NCBI GenBank assembly: GCA_964649145.1
Contig: CAZYOQ010000006.1
Coordinates: forward strand, 1-64,000
Source of the DNA: MGBC163016 sp964649145
GTDB taxonomy: Bacteria > Actinomycetota > Coriobacteriia > Coriobacteriales > Eggerthellaceae
DNA: 64,000 bases
Reading direction: 5' to 3'
Part shown: one piece after another, positions 7,766 to 17,429 of the stretch
Position numbering within the stretch: position 1 is the first letter of the stretch
Layout of the letters: the number at the start of each line of letters is the position of its first letter
Translations under genes and position numbers: made by a program
Notes under the pieces: generated by a model
What the model saw: only the letters and a program-made list of their open reading frames with translations
The model's database searches: none
What the model was told of the DNA's origin: nothing

Positions 7766-9130
7766 ATGCAACTTACACCTGAGGAGATTGCCGAGACCTT
7801 GGCTATGGTCTCGCAGCAGCACCTAGACATTAGAACTATCACGCTAAGCATGAATATGCGCAGCTGTTCAGACGATAGTGTCTCACTTGTGGCAGATAAG
7901 ATGTATGAGCGCATGGTTAGAGCTGCAGAAAACCTCGTGCCTACCGCTGAACAATTAGAGCGCGAATACGGAATACCTATTGTTAACAAGCGCATCTCGG
8001 TAACTCCTGTCTCGGAAGTTTGTGCCGCATGCAAAGAAAACGACTTTACTCCAGTTGCGCGTGCCATGGACAAGGCGGCATCGCAGGTTGGGGTAGATTT
8101 TGTTGGTGGGTTTTCGGCGCTAGTCCAAAAAGGCGCGTCGCGCTCTGACGAAAAGCTCATGAACAGTATTCCGTCTGCGTTGGCTGAAACGTCGCGTGTG
8201 TGTTCGTCTGTGAATGTAGGTTCGACTCGTGCTGGCATCAATATGGATGCGGCATTCAAAATGGCTGGCATCATCAAAGATACGGCGACCTTAACGGTCG
8301 ACCAAAATTGTATAGGAGCCGGCAAGTTAGTCGTTTTCTGTAATGCCGTGGAGGACAATCCTTTCATGGCTGGCGCGTTTCATGGGTCGGGCGAAGCTGA
8401 CGAGGTAATAAACGTTGGCGTTAGTGGGCCTGGGGTCGTGCGAGCCGTCCTAGCGGACCTTTCAAAAGATGCGGATATCACAACAATTGCCGAGGCTATT
8501 AAGGCAACCGCTTTCAAAATCACTCGCGCTGGTGAATTAATGGCTCGCGAGGCGGCAAAGCGTCTCGGATATAGCAAGGGAATTTTGGATCTTTCTCTGG
8601 CTCCTACTCCTGCTCAAGGTGATTCTGTGGCCAATATAATCGAGGAGATTGGGGTTGGCCAATGCGGCGGTCCTGGTACAACTGCAGCGCTAGCCATGTT
8701 AAACGACGCCGTCAAAAAAGGTGGCGTTATGGCTTCGTCTTCAGTTGGAGGCCTGTCGGGTGCTTTCATTCCTGTATCTGAAGATGCTGGCATGATTAAG
8801 GCTGCAGAGCAAGGTGCTCTTTCACTTGAAAAGCTTGAGGCTATGACCTGTGTGTGTTCTGTGGGGCTCGACATGATTGCGATTCCAGGAGATACGAGCG
8901 TTGAAACTATCTTTGGCATTATCGCTGACGAGGCTGCTATAGGCATGATCAACAACAAAACCACTGCCGTTCGCTTGATTCCTGCAATTGGCAAGGAGGT
9001 TGGCGACGTTCTTGATTTTGGCGGGCTTTTGGGAAGTGCGCCTGTAATGCCTGTAAACCACCATGCCGGGTCTGTTTTCGCTCACCGTGGCGGCAGAATG
9101 CCTGCGCCTATTAACTCCCTTAAGAACTAG
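7766..9130 (+). CDS. UPF0210/DUF711 (PFL-like) family protein
   Basis: The 454-residue protein matches the length and opening of the UPF0210 family (IRTITLSMNM, ISVTPVSEV, and the GGFSALVQKG and NVGSTRAGINMDA segments). The fold resembles a ten-stranded barrel related to glycyl-radical enzymes, but no activity is established. In many genomes it is coupled to a small ACT-domain gene (UPF0237). Here no such gene is adjacent, although an unrelated tandem ACT protein occurs at 15621. The ribosome site before the ATG is weak. It is soluble, with no signal peptide. Confidence 0.82.
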   Translation: MQLTPEEIAETLAMVSQQHLDIRTITLSMNMRSCSDDSVSLVADKMYERMVRAAENLVPTAEQLEREYGIPIVNKRISVTPVSEVCAACKENDFTPVARAMDKAASQVGVDFVGGFSALVQKGASRSDEKLMNSIPSALAETSRVCSSVNVGSTRAGINMDAAFKMAGIIKDTATLTVDQNCIGAGKLVVFCNAVEDNPFMAGAFHGSGEADEVINVGVSGPGVVRAVLADLSKDADITTIAEAIKATAFKITRAGELMAREAAKRLGYSKGILDLSLAPTPAQGDSVANIIEEIGVGQCGGPGTTAALAMLNDAVKKGGVMASSSVGGLSGAFIPVSEDAGMIKAAEQGALSLEKLEAMTCVCSVGLDMIAIPGDTSVETIFGIIADEAAIGMINNKTTAVRLIPAIGKEVGDVLDFGGLLGSAPVMPVNHHAGSVFAHRGGRMPAPINSLKN

Positions 9131-9274
9131 CCATATTCATTTATGGATACTACGTGTGCAAATACAAACAAATACCTGTACAACCAATATTTCGCACTGT
9201 AAAATACGTGCCTTGAAAGATGATTTGGTAAAAACCTTTAAGCGCCAATAGCAAGACGAGCGTGAGCAGAACGG

Positions 9275-12200
9275 ATGAAGATGGCGATATTCAACAAGCG
9301 CGTAGATTCAGACAATCTGAAACGCGGGCGTAAATACATAACCATTGAAGACGCTACGCAAAACGAATGTGTTATGCGTGTGACCAAGGTATCTGAAGCT
9401 TCTAAGCCACTTGATAACAGCGAATCTGAAGAAATTGTCGAAACCCTGGAAGCTGCATTGCATATTGGAATCGACGTTGGTTCTACGACTGTAAAGCTTG
9501 CTGTGCTTGACGACGATAACAAGGTTCTTTGGTCGGTGTATCAGCGCCATCATGCCGATGTTAGAGCCACTATTCTGGATGTGTTGAAACAGGCTGCCGA
9601 CCAGTTCCCGGATACTTTAATGACTATAGCAATTACTGGCTCGGGAGGCCTTTTGCTTGCCCAGTGGTTGGATATCAAGTTTGTTCAAGAGGTCATAGCG
9701 TCAAAGACCGCGGTTGAAACGTTCATCCCTCGCACCGATGTTGCTATAGAACTTGGCGGCGAGGACGCTAAGATTATTTACTTTGACCACGGCATAGAAC
9801 AGCGCATGAATGGCACATGTGCAGGTGGAACAGGCGCTTTCATCGACCAGATGGCAAGCTTGTTGAATACCGATGCGGGTGGTCTTGATGAACTGGCGAA
9901 AAGCCACACGACCATTTATCCCATTGCAAGCCGCTGTGGAGTGTTTGCGAAAACAGATGTTCAGCCGCTTTTGAACGAAGGCGCGCGCAAGGAAGACATT
10001 GCGGCATCCATATTTCAATCGGTTGTAACCCAAACTATCTCTGGTCTTGCATGTGGCCGCCCGATTCGTGGAAACGTCGCCTTCTTGGGCGGTCCGCTTC
10101 AATATCTTCCACAACTTCGTGAACGTTTTTATGAGACGCTTGCGCTTGATGATGACGCAATTATAGTGCCCGAAAATGCTCATCTGTTTGTTGCGAGCGG
10201 GTGTGCGATAGCCGGTGTTCAAGATGGTGCGCGAACAGAAAAGCTCACAGATGTGCTTGATCGCTTGAAAAACCTAGGTGATATGCAGGGTAGCGAAGTT
10301 GTGCGCCTTGACCCTCTGTTTGCAAACGATGAAGAACTTGAAGAATTCAATTCTCGTCATAATCAAGAGTGTGTGAAACGCGGTTGTCTTAGCGAATACA
10401 AGGGTGTGGCCTACCTTGGAATAGATGCGGGGTCGACAACTTTCAAAGCCGCGCTAATAGGTGAAGATGGCTGTCTGCTTTGGTCTACCTATGCTTCAAA
10501 CAAAGGCGATGTACTTGGATGCGCTAAGCAAGCGATATCCGATTTGTACAAGAAACTTCCCCGTGACCCTGAGACCGGAGAGGTGCTTGTGACTATAGGC
10601 CATTCAACTGTGACGGGTTATGGCGAAGGGCTTTTGCTTGAGGCTCTTCAGGTTGATTCGGGCGAGATAGAAACCGTTGCCCATCTTAGGGGCGCCCAAG
10701 AAATGCTTGAAGGCGTGGAGTTCATCTTGGATATTGGCGGCCAAGATATGAAGTGTTTGCGCGTCAAGGATGGCGTTATTGACCATATCATGCTCAATGA
10801 GGCATGCTCGTCTGGATGCGGAAGCTTCATCGAGAGTTTTGCTAGCGGTCTTGGGCTTGATGTGGCCGACTTTGCAAAAACCGCCATTCAGGCGAAAGCT
10901 CCGGTAGATCTTGGCAGCCGCTGCACCGTTTTTATGAACTCGCGAGTGAAGCAGGCGCAAAAAGAAGGCGCTACTGTTGGCGACATCGCGGCAGGTCTTG
11001 CAATTTCTGTTATCAAAAACGCGCTTTTCAAGGTGATTAAGATTCGCGACCCGCATGATGTGGGCACGAAGGTCATAGTGCAAGGTGGTACATTCCTAAA
11101 CGATGCAGTCCTTCGCGCTTTTGAACAGCTTGCACAGGTAAATGCTGTTCGACCAGACATTGCGGGAAATATGGGCGCGTATGGTGCGGCGCTGCTTGCA
11201 CGCGACCGTTATAAGGCCGCAGAATCCACACGTTCCACTCTTCTTTCCCTTGAGGAGATTGAAGCTCTGTCTCCTGCACATAGGACGGTTCGCTGCAAGG
11301 GGTGTTCAAACTCATGCCTGCTTACTGTCAACGATTTCGGAAAGAACCCGATTACCGGAAAGCCTAGGCGCTTCATCACTGGAAATAGGTGTGAAAAGGG
11401 AGAATCCTTTGGCACTGGAACTAAGAACTCAGGTGTGCCTAACCTTTTCGAATGGAAATCGAAGCGCTTGTTTGACTACTACGAGCCGCTAGCGCCAAAC
11501 GTTAAAACTCGCGGCACAGTCGGAATACCTCGCGCGTTGAACATGTATGAGAACTATCCGTTTTGGTTTACGTTCTTTACGAACCTTGGCTATCGTGTTG
11601 TGCTTTCCGATTCTTCCACGAAAAAGACTTATGAGGCCGGCATTGAGTCGATGCCGTCTGAGTCTGTTTGCTACCCGGCGAAGCTTTCACACGGCCATAT
11701 CATGAACTTGCTTGCTAAGGCAGATGCCGCCATGGCGCAAGATGCTACCGAAGAACAAAAGGCCGATGCAATTGATTTCATCTGGATGCCTTGCAGCAAA
11801 TGGGAGCGCCAGGAAGACGAGACGGCCGGCAACCATTTCAACTGCCCAATTGTTGCTAGCTATCCAGAGGCCTTGAGGTTAAACATTGACGAGCTTCAAA
11901 CTTCACCTGTTACTTTTGTATCTCCTTGGCTTCCCTATGACAAAAAGGACAAGCTAAAAGAGCGCCTACACGAGGAAATCACCAAGAATTTCTCAAGTGC
12001 TTTTGGTAAGAGCGGATCCCTTCCAACACGATCTGAAATCGATGCGGCTGTTGATGCTGCCTGGGAAGAGGACGAGAATTTCAAGCGAGATATTCGCCGC
12101 AAAGGTGTCGAAACGCTTGCGTGGATGGAAGAGACTGGTACACACGGAATTGTTTTAGCCGGTCGTCCGTATCACCAAGACCCCGAGATAAACCATGCGA

Positions 12201-14083
12201 TACCAGAGCTTTTGACCGGCTTTGGTCTTGCGGTTTTGACGGAGGATTCAGTTGCGCATCTTGGGCAGCTAGAGCGCCCTATTCGAGTGGTCGACCAATG
12301 GATGTACCACACCCGCTTGTATGCGGCGGCAAAGGTGTGCACGCACAGAGACGACCTCGACCTTGTACAGCTCAATTCTTTCGGGTGCGGGCTTGATGCT
12401 CTTACGGTAGATCAGGTACAAGAGGTTCTTGAGGCAGCCGGCAAGGTTTACACGACGCTTAAGATTGACGAGGTCTCGAACTTGGGCGCTGCAAGAATTC
12501 GCATCAGAAGCCTGCTTGCTGCACTAAAGGATCAATCTGACAGGCAAGCAGATGCCGACCGCGAAGAGGCGGCCAAGAAGGCCGGATGTCCTGCGGTTTC
12601 AATCGACCCGAACAACATCGACAAACTTGTTCCAGAAAGCTATACACAAAAGGCCGACGGAGTTGAGCTTGCTACCCATATCGACCAGCGAAAAGGCGCT
12701 TCAACCGAATTCGATCGCCCGCAGTTTACCGAACAGATGAAGAAGGACGGCTATAAGATTCTTGCGCCCCAGATGGCGCCATTCCACTTTGAGCTTCTGG
12801 TTCCAATCTTCAAACGCTTTGGTTATAACGTCGAACTCTTGCCTTCAGTTGACCACGGTGCGGTAGATGCAGGCCTTAAATACGTGAACAACGACATTTG
12901 CTATCCTTCCGTGCTTGTTACAGGTCAGATCATGGAAGCTGTTATGAGCGGTAGATACGATACCGACAAACTTGCCGTTCTTATTACACAAACAGGTGGC
13001 GGATGCCGTGCGACCAACTACATATCGCTTATAAGGAAAGCTTTGAAGTCGGTTGGGCTTAGCCATATTCCAGTTATTGCACTTTCATTTAAGGACTTGG
13101 GCGAGGTGAATCCAGGGTTTAACATTACGCCGTCGATGTTATACCAGGCAATTTTCGCCTTGCAATATGGCGATCTCCTTATGATGGCTCTTTACAGAAC
13201 GCGCCCATACGAACTTGAGCAGGGCAGCGCTCGAAGGCTCTTTGACTACTGGATGGCTGAATGCAAAAAACAGCTTATACGCGGGGTGAAGCTTGCGGAA
13301 TTCAAGCAGACCGTAAACTCTATTGTCGATGATTTCGATACGCTTCCGCTTGCAGGCGAGGGCACAAAGCCTAAGGTTGGCGTTGTGGGTGAGATTCTTG
13401 TGAAGTTTCATCCCACTGCGAACAATCAGATTGTCGAGCAGATTGAGGCCGAAGGTTGTGAGGCTAGGGTTCCAGGTCTTATTGAGTTTTTCTTGTTTGG
13501 CATTGCTGGGGGTATATTCCAGCGCCAAATTGGGAAGTCTGCAAAGTCGGCCTTGGGAAGCAGAATTGGGCTTTCTGCAATTAAGGCGTTTCGCAAACCT
13601 GTGCGAGATGCGCTCAAGCGTAGCAATAGGTTTGAGGTGCCTGCTGATATCTACGAGCTTGCTGAATACGCCAGCGAGATTTTATCGCTTTGCAATTCGA
13701 TGGGTGAGGGATGGCTACTCACAGCCGAGATGGTTGAGCTTATTCGCAGTGGCTGCCCGAATATTGTGTGCACGCAGCCTTTTGCTTGCTTGCCGAACCA
13801 TGTAGTTGGTAAGTCGGTTATCAAAGAGCTAAGGCGCAAGTACCCGCAAAGCAATATCGTCGCAGTCGATTATGACCCAGGTGCTTCTGAGGTTAACCAA
13901 CTTAATCGAATCAAGCTTATGATTGCTGTAGCCAAAAGCAATTTGGCCGAGAAAGAGGCAGAGGCAAAAACTAGGCGCTCGTTTGTCTTCAAGCTTGAAG
14001 GATTCGATTCTTCGGAAAGCTCTAAGGAACCGCCTGTCTCAGAGGAAGTTGGCGCTTTAGAGATAGAGACCAACCGCGTCTAG
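9275..14083 (+). CDS. Giant acyl-CoA dehydratase activase with two ATPase domains and dehydratase-like region
   Basis: This 1602-residue protein fuses two BcrAD/BadFG ASKHA ATPase domains with a C-terminal 2-hydroxyacyl-CoA-dehydratase-like region. ATPase 1 opens with GIDVGSTTVK near 63, ATPase 2 with GIDAGSTTFK near 382. Each keeps the paired cysteines that hold the bridging [4Fe-4S] cluster in HgdC-type activases (Cys near 181 and 221; near 511 and 549). A linker C-x2-C-x3-C near 673-680 follows. From about 748 comes a DUF2229 segment with SESVCYPAK, then HgdB-like segments near 960, 1160 (DICYPSVLVTGQ) and 1366. Family proteins of this size occur in obligate anaerobes. ATP-driven low-potential electron transfer is expected, but the substrate is unknown. 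The ribosome site is weak. Confidence 0.88.
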   Translation: MKMAIFNKRVDSDNLKRGRKYITIEDATQNECVMRVTKVSEASKPLDNSESEEIVETLEAALHIGIDVGSTTVKLAVLDDDNKVLWSVYQRHHADVRATILDVLKQAADQFPDTLMTIAITGSGGLLLAQWLDIKFVQEVIASKTAVETFIPRTDVAIELGGEDAKIIYFDHGIEQRMNGTCAGGTGAFIDQMASLLNTDAGGLDELAKSHTTIYPIASRCGVFAKTDVQPLLNEGARKEDIAASIFQSVVTQTISGLACGRPIRGNVAFLGGPLQYLPQLRERFYETLALDDDAIIVPENAHLFVASGCAIAGVQDGARTEKLTDVLDRLKNLGDMQGSEVVRLDPLFANDEELEEFNSRHNQECVKRGCLSEYKGVAYLGIDAGSTTFKAALIGEDGCLLWSTYASNKGDVLGCAKQAISDLYKKLPRDPETGEVLVTIGHSTVTGYGEGLLLEALQVDSGEIETVAHLRGAQEMLEGVEFILDIGGQDMKCLRVKDGVIDHIMLNEACSSGCGSFIESFASGLGLDVADFAKTAIQAKAPVDLGSRCTVFMNSRVKQAQKEGATVGDIAAGLAISVIKNALFKVIKIRDPHDVGTKVIVQGGTFLNDAVLRAFEQLAQVNAVRPDIAGNMGAYGAALLARDRYKAAESTRSTLLSLEEIEALSPAHRTVRCKGCSNSCLLTVNDFGKNPITGKPRRFITGNRCEKGESFGTGTKNSGVPNLFEWKSKRLFDYYEPLAPNVKTRGTVGIPRALNMYENYPFWFTFFTNLGYRVVLSDSSTKKTYEAGIESMPSESVCYPAKLSHGHIMNLLAKADAAMAQDATEEQKADAIDFIWMPCSKWERQEDETAGNHFNCPIVASYPEALRLNIDELQTSPVTFVSPWLPYDKKDKLKERLHEEITKNFSSAFGKSGSLPTRSEIDAAVDAAWEEDENFKRDIRRKGVETLAWMEETGTHGIVLAGRPYHQDPEINHAIPELLTGFGLAVLTEDSVAHLGQLERPIRVVDQWMYHTRLYAAAKVCTHRDDLDLVQLNSFGCGLDALTVDQVQEVLEAAGKVYTTLKIDEVSNLGAARIRIRSLLAALKDQSDRQADADREEAAKKAGCPAVSIDPNNIDKLVPESYTQKADGVELATHIDQRKGASTEFDRPQFTEQMKKDGYKILAPQMAPFHFELLVPIFKRFGYNVELLPSVDHGAVDAGLKYVNNDICYPSVLVTGQIMEAVMSGRYDTDKLAVLITQTGGGCRATNYISLIRKALKSVGLSHIPVIALSFKDLGEVNPGFNITPSMLYQAIFALQYGDLLMMALYRTRPYELEQGSARRLFDYWMAECKKQLIRGVKLAEFKQTVNSIVDDFDTLPLAGEGTKPKVGVVGEILVKFHPTANNQIVEQIEAEGCEARVPGLIEFFLFGIAGGIFQRQIGKSAKSALGSRIGLSAIKAFRKPVRDALKRSNRFEVPADIYELAEYASEILSLCNSMGEGWLLTAEMVELIRSGCPNIVCTQPFACLPNHVVGKSVIKELRRKYPQSNIVAVDYDPGASEVNQLNRIKLMIAVAKSNLAEKEAEAKTRRSFVFKLEGFDSSESSKEPPVSEEVGALEIETNRV

Positions 14084-14238
14084 ATTAAGGGCGCGGCACG
14101 AAAAGCAAAAACGACGCAAGCAAGTGCTCAAGCACGACTCGCGTGCTCAGGCGCGGCAGGGCACGTTTGAGTGGCTGGCGTGCGCAAGCGTAAGCAGAGT
14201 ACGCTCGCGTGGCTAATGCTTGGCTTAATCATTTAAGC

Positions 14239-14266
14239 TTTAAGAAAAACAATACCCTTGTATAAT
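14239..14266 (+). promoter_or_regulatory. Possible promoter for paaK
   Basis: A perfect TATAAT lies at 14261-14266, 44 bases before the paaK start, with only a poor -35 (TTTAAG at 14239-14244, 16-base spacing). The 140 bases before it (14084-14230) are GC-rich low-complexity sequence without an open frame. Confidence 0.4.
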
Positions 14267-14310
14267 GATCCCGTCTTAATTTTTGTCCGCCTTTTAGAAA
14301 GCAGGATCAT

Positions 14311-15621
14311 ATGGCCTATCAGGACGAAATTACCCACATGAAAAGAGAAGAGCTAGTCTCTCTCCAGCTTGAGCGATTGAAGAAAACGCTTGCGTATTGT
14401 TACGAACGCATCCCGTTTTATAAGCAGAAATTCGATGAGGCGAATTTCGATCCGTATGCGCTTTCGACATTTGATGATCTTAGGAATGCTCCGTTTACGA
14501 CCAAGCAGGATATGCGTGATGCTTATCCATATAAGCTTTTTGCTTTGCCAAAAGAGGAAGTAAAAGAGATTCACATGTCTTCTGGCACGACTGGCGTTGC
14601 CACTGTTTCTGGGTACACCGAACATGACCTGGAAGTTTGGGGCGACTGCTTTGCGCGTGGCATAGGTTATGCTGGCGGAACCGAAGAAGATACCTGCCAT
14701 GTTTGTTATGGCTACGGGCTTTTCACAGGTGGCCTTGGTGCGCATTATGGCGGCTTGGCTGCAGGTTGTATGACAATTCCGATGAGCGCCGGAAATACTA
14801 AACGCCAGATAAACGTGCTAAAGACTATGGGTTCTTCGATTATCTGCTGCACGCCATCATATGCTATGTATATCGCTGATACCGCTATCGAGATGGGGCT
14901 TGACCCGTCTAAGGATTTCAATTTGAAGGCGGGTATTCATGGCGCAGAAGCCTTCAGCAATCAGTTCCGCAAGAATTTGGAAGAGAAGCTTGACTATAAG
15001 GTTTTGGACGTTTATGGCCTAACCGAAGTCATGGGTCCAGGTGTTGCGATTGAATGCTTGGAACAAAATGGCCTCCATATTGCTGAAGATCATTTCTGGT
15101 GTGAGATTCTAGACCCTGAAACGCATGAGCCTGTTCCAGATGGTGAATGGGGCGAACTTGTGATAACGACGCTCGACAAAGAGGCTACCCCGGTCGTTCG
15201 TTATCGCACACGAGATATAACCCGCATTCTTCCTGGCCAGTGTGCTTGCGGGCGTACGCATCGCAGGATTGACCGACTCCATGGACGCACCGACGACATG
15301 TTTAAGGTGCGCGGCGTCCAAGTCTTCCCAAGTCAGATCGAACGTATTGCAACTGGCTTTTCAGAGATCGCCGACTGGTATCAGATCGAGCTTACTCGCG
15401 AGAACGCCCTTGATGTTGCCACCCTTAAGATCGAGATCAATCCTGATTACCCGATGGACGAAGTTCGCATGATCGAGAATCTGCAGAACCGAATCGAACA
15501 AGCTCTAAAAGACGAACTTGCCACAACGATTCAAGTCAAGGTTGTAGAGCCGTACAGTATCCAGCGCTCTGAGGGCAAGGCTGTTCGCATAGTGGACCTT
15601 CGTGGAGAGGACAAGAAATAA
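14311..15621 (+). CDS. paaK: Phenylacetate-CoA ligase family (adenylate-forming)
   Basis: The 436-residue enzyme activates an aryl acid with ATP and CoA. Marks are the AMP-binding loop SSGTTGVATVSGYT near 91-104, the DVYGLTEVMGPG motif near 233-245, YRTRD near 298-302, and the C-terminal domain with the RTDDMFKVRGVQVFP hinge. In anaerobes this family usually works on phenylacetate or indoleacetate, products of aromatic 2-oxoacid oxidation, and is often next to indolepyruvate ferredoxin oxidoreductase; those genes are not in this window. GCAGGA sits before the ATG. Its TAA overlaps the ATG of the ACT gene by one base, so the two are translationally coupled. Confidence 0.9.
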   Translation: MAYQDEITHMKREELVSLQLERLKKTLAYCYERIPFYKQKFDEANFDPYALSTFDDLRNAPFTTKQDMRDAYPYKLFALPKEEVKEIHMSSGTTGVATVSGYTEHDLEVWGDCFARGIGYAGGTEEDTCHVCYGYGLFTGGLGAHYGGLAAGCMTIPMSAGNTKRQINVLKTMGSSIICCTPSYAMYIADTAIEMGLDPSKDFNLKAGIHGAEAFSNQFRKNLEEKLDYKVLDVYGLTEVMGPGVAIECLEQNGLHIAEDHFWCEILDPETHEPVPDGEWGELVITTLDKEATPVVRYRTRDITRILPGQCACGRTHRRIDRLHGRTDDMFKVRGVQVFPSQIERIATGFSEIADWYQIELTRENALDVATLKIEINPDYPMDEVRMIENLQNRIEQALKDELATTIQVKVVEPYSIQRSEGKAVRIVDLRGEDKK

Positions 15622-16040
15622 TGATTGATCAGCTCACAGTTATTCTTGGCAACGAAAACGGTCGTTTAACAGCCCTTTGCAAGGTGCTTGGCGACGCAGA
15701 GATCCAGATGCATGCACTAACTATTGCCGATACTAGCGATTATGGTGTCGTTCGAATTATTTGCGACGATCCTAAAGCTGCACAAGCAGTCCTTGCCGAT
15801 GCGGGGTTTACAGCAAGTTTGGCGAAGGTTCTTGTAGTTCAGGTGCCAGATGTGCCTGGTGGAGCCTCGCGCGTCTTTGACGTGATAGATGGTGAGGGTG
15901 CTTCGATAGAGTATGCCTATTGCTTTACGGCATCTGTTGGAACCGCCACTCTTGCAGTTAAGGTTTCAGGAGATGTTAAGGAGGCTCTTGAGAGCGCCGG
16001 CTTTACGCTTTTACATCCTCAAGACCTTTATAAAAATTAG
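15621..16040 (+). CDS. Tandem ACT-domain protein
   Basis: The 139 residues form two ACT-like beta-alpha-beta-beta-alpha-beta units (about 1-65 and 70-135), a small-molecule, usually amino acid, sensing module without a catalytic domain. The pairing with phenylacetate-CoA ligase is common in anaerobes, where the ACT protein is thought to sense an aromatic amino acid or product. The start overlaps the stop of paaK in TAATG. Nothing else follows in the transcript; an inverted repeat at 16093-16121 may end it. Confidence 0.87.
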   Translation: MIDQLTVILGNENGRLTALCKVLGDAEIQMHALTIADTSDYGVVRIICDDPKAAQAVLADAGFTASLAKVLVVQVPDVPGGASRVFDVIDGEGASIEYAYCFTASVGTATLAVKVSGDVKEALESAGFTLLHPQDLYKN

Positions 16041-16092
16041 TGGCCAAATGCGCTTCTAGAAAACTCGAATTGAATAATGCGCTGCTTAGCGC

Positions 16093-16121
16093 CTGTTTAT
16101 AACGAAGTGCGCCATAAACAG
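16093..16121 (+). terminator. Possible terminator of paaK-ACT
   Basis: The 8-bp arms CTGTTTAT and ATAAACAG enclose 13 bases. The tract after it (ctttcgcg) is not a proper T-run, so the call is weak. Confidence 0.3.
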
Positions 16122-16171
16122 CTTTCGCGCGCGCAAAAAGGGCGGCTTATATAGGTTCACGCGCAAATTGA

Positions 16172-16224
16172 GCTACGAGCGCAAAGTTGGGGCTACGAGC
16201 GCAAAACAGGTCTACGAGCATAAA
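16172..16224. repeat. Three short direct repeats at the 3' end of ackA
   Basis: gctacgagcgcaaa occurs at 16172 and 16192, with a third, diverged copy (tctacgagcataaa) at 16211, giving 19-20 base periods. The third copy contains the ackA stop codon, so the array has probably grown from the gene end into the spacer. Confidence 0.7.
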
Positions 16225-17420
16225 GCGTCGGTTTCCCTAGCTATTCGCATTTCCTCGTCGGTAGTCACAATGCAAATAGCAATAGGAGAATCATCTACAG
16301 ACACTATTCGGTTAACCCCAATAGCGCCAGTGACCTCGTTTTTCTCTTTATCTAAGATCATGCCCATGTGTGCAAGGCCATCAAAGACCTTCTCGCGAAG
16401 TTCTGCGGAATTCTCACCGATGCCTGCTGTCATAACCACGGCATCTGTGCGACGCATGATTGCATAGTAGGACCCTATTGCCTGCTGAACTTTATATACG
16501 TACATGTCAATTGCAAGTCGTGCTCTTTCGTTTCCCGAATTCGCGGCGGCCATAATAGTACGCATATCGGCCGAAAGGCCAGAAACACCCAAAATGCCGG
16601 ATTCCTTGTTTAAGACGTCATCCATCTCGTCGAAACTTAGACCTTCATGCCGCATGATATAGGTGACGATAGCAGGGTCGATAGACCCAGAACGCGTTCC
16701 CATCATCAGGCCTTCTAGCGGGGTGAAGCCCATAGTGGTATCAATCGAGACGCCATGGTTCACGGCAGTAATAGACCCGCCATTTCCCAAGTGACATGTA
16801 ATTAGACCCAAGTCGCGAATAGGTCTATTCAGTAATGTTGCAGCCTGCGCTGCAGCGTATCTATGTGATGTGCCATGAGCACCATAACGGCGAATATGCA
16901 GGTTCTCGTAATACTTCATCGGGAGCGGGTACATGTAGGCTTTCGGTGGCATTGTTTGATGAAACGCAGTGTCGAAGACGGCGGTTTGAGGCACATGCGC
17001 AAGACGCTTTCGAAGAAGGCGAATGCATGCGACTGCGGCAGGGTTGTGTAGTGGTGCAAGTGCGCAGCACTCGTCAATCTTTTCAAAGACCCTATCGTCG
17101 ATGATCACCGACTCAGAGAAGTATTCCCCGCCCGACACAATGCGGTTGCCGATTGCTTGAATTTCGTCTAATGACGAAATTGGGGAATTTGCATCGTTTT
17201 GAAGCAAATTGAGTAGCAAATCTAGGCAATCGGGAACTTCAGCGCCCGCAGCAACTGCTTCATCGCGCCATTTCATTTCGGGCTCGAAAGCCACCTTCAT
17301 TGAAGCTTCAGGCGTCCCAACGCGCTCTGCCAATGCGCGCATGAGCGCTTTCTTGCCATCGGTTTCAATGAGTTGGCATTTCAAGGACGAGCTTCCGGCA
17401 TTAACTACCAGTACCAGCAT
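16212..17420 (-). CDS. ackA: Acetate kinase
   Basis: AckA interconverts acetyl phosphate plus ADP and acetate plus ATP, the substrate-level phosphorylation step of many fermenters. The 402-residue length and the motifs NAGSSSLKCQL near 7-17, HLGNGGSITA near 208-217, and MGFTPLEGLMMGTRSG near 228-243 are canonical. The partner phosphotransacetylase gene is not adjacent. GGAGG lies five bases before the ATG and overlaps the stop of the preceding glycosyltransferase gene, only nine bases upstream. It therefore appears to be the last gene of a leftward unit that begins with a Y-family polymerase, an odd setting for a central metabolic gene. Confidence 0.96.
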   Translation of the reverse strand: MLVLVVNAGSSSLKCQLIETDGKKALMRALAERVGTPEASMKVAFEPEMKWRDEAVAAGAEVPDCLDLLLNLLQNDANSPISSLDEIQAIGNRIVSGGEYFSESVIIDDRVFEKIDECCALAPLHNPAAVACIRLLRKRLAHVPQTAVFDTAFHQTMPPKAYMYPLPMKYYENLHIRRYGAHGTSHRYAAAQAATLLNRPIRDLGLITCHLGNGGSITAVNHGVSIDTTMGFTPLEGLMMGTRSGSIDPAIVTYIMRHEGLSFDEMDDVLNKESGILGVSGLSADMRTIMAAANSGNERARLAIDMYVYKVQQAIGSYYAIMRRTDAVVMTAGIGENSAELREKVFDGLAHMGMILDKEKNEVTGAIGVNRIVSVDDSPIAICIVTTDEEMRIARETDALCS

Positions 17421-17429
17421 ATGTCCTCC

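Noticed and set aside
7618..8367. 249-codon open frame on the minus strand within the UPF0210 gene
   Set aside because: Product has no family resemblance and overlaps a strongly supported gene.
9701..10222. Long open frame on the minus strand within the activase gene
   Set aside because: Antisense to a conserved domain, no motif, no start signals.
14084..14230. Possible RNA gene in the GC-rich spacer before paaK
   Set aside because: No tRNA, SRP, RNase P or riboswitch motif and no stable long stem found; left as unexplained low-complexity sequence.
16172..16224. CRISPR remnant
   Set aside because: Units are too short, only three, and one contains the ackA stop codon; no cas gene is in the window.
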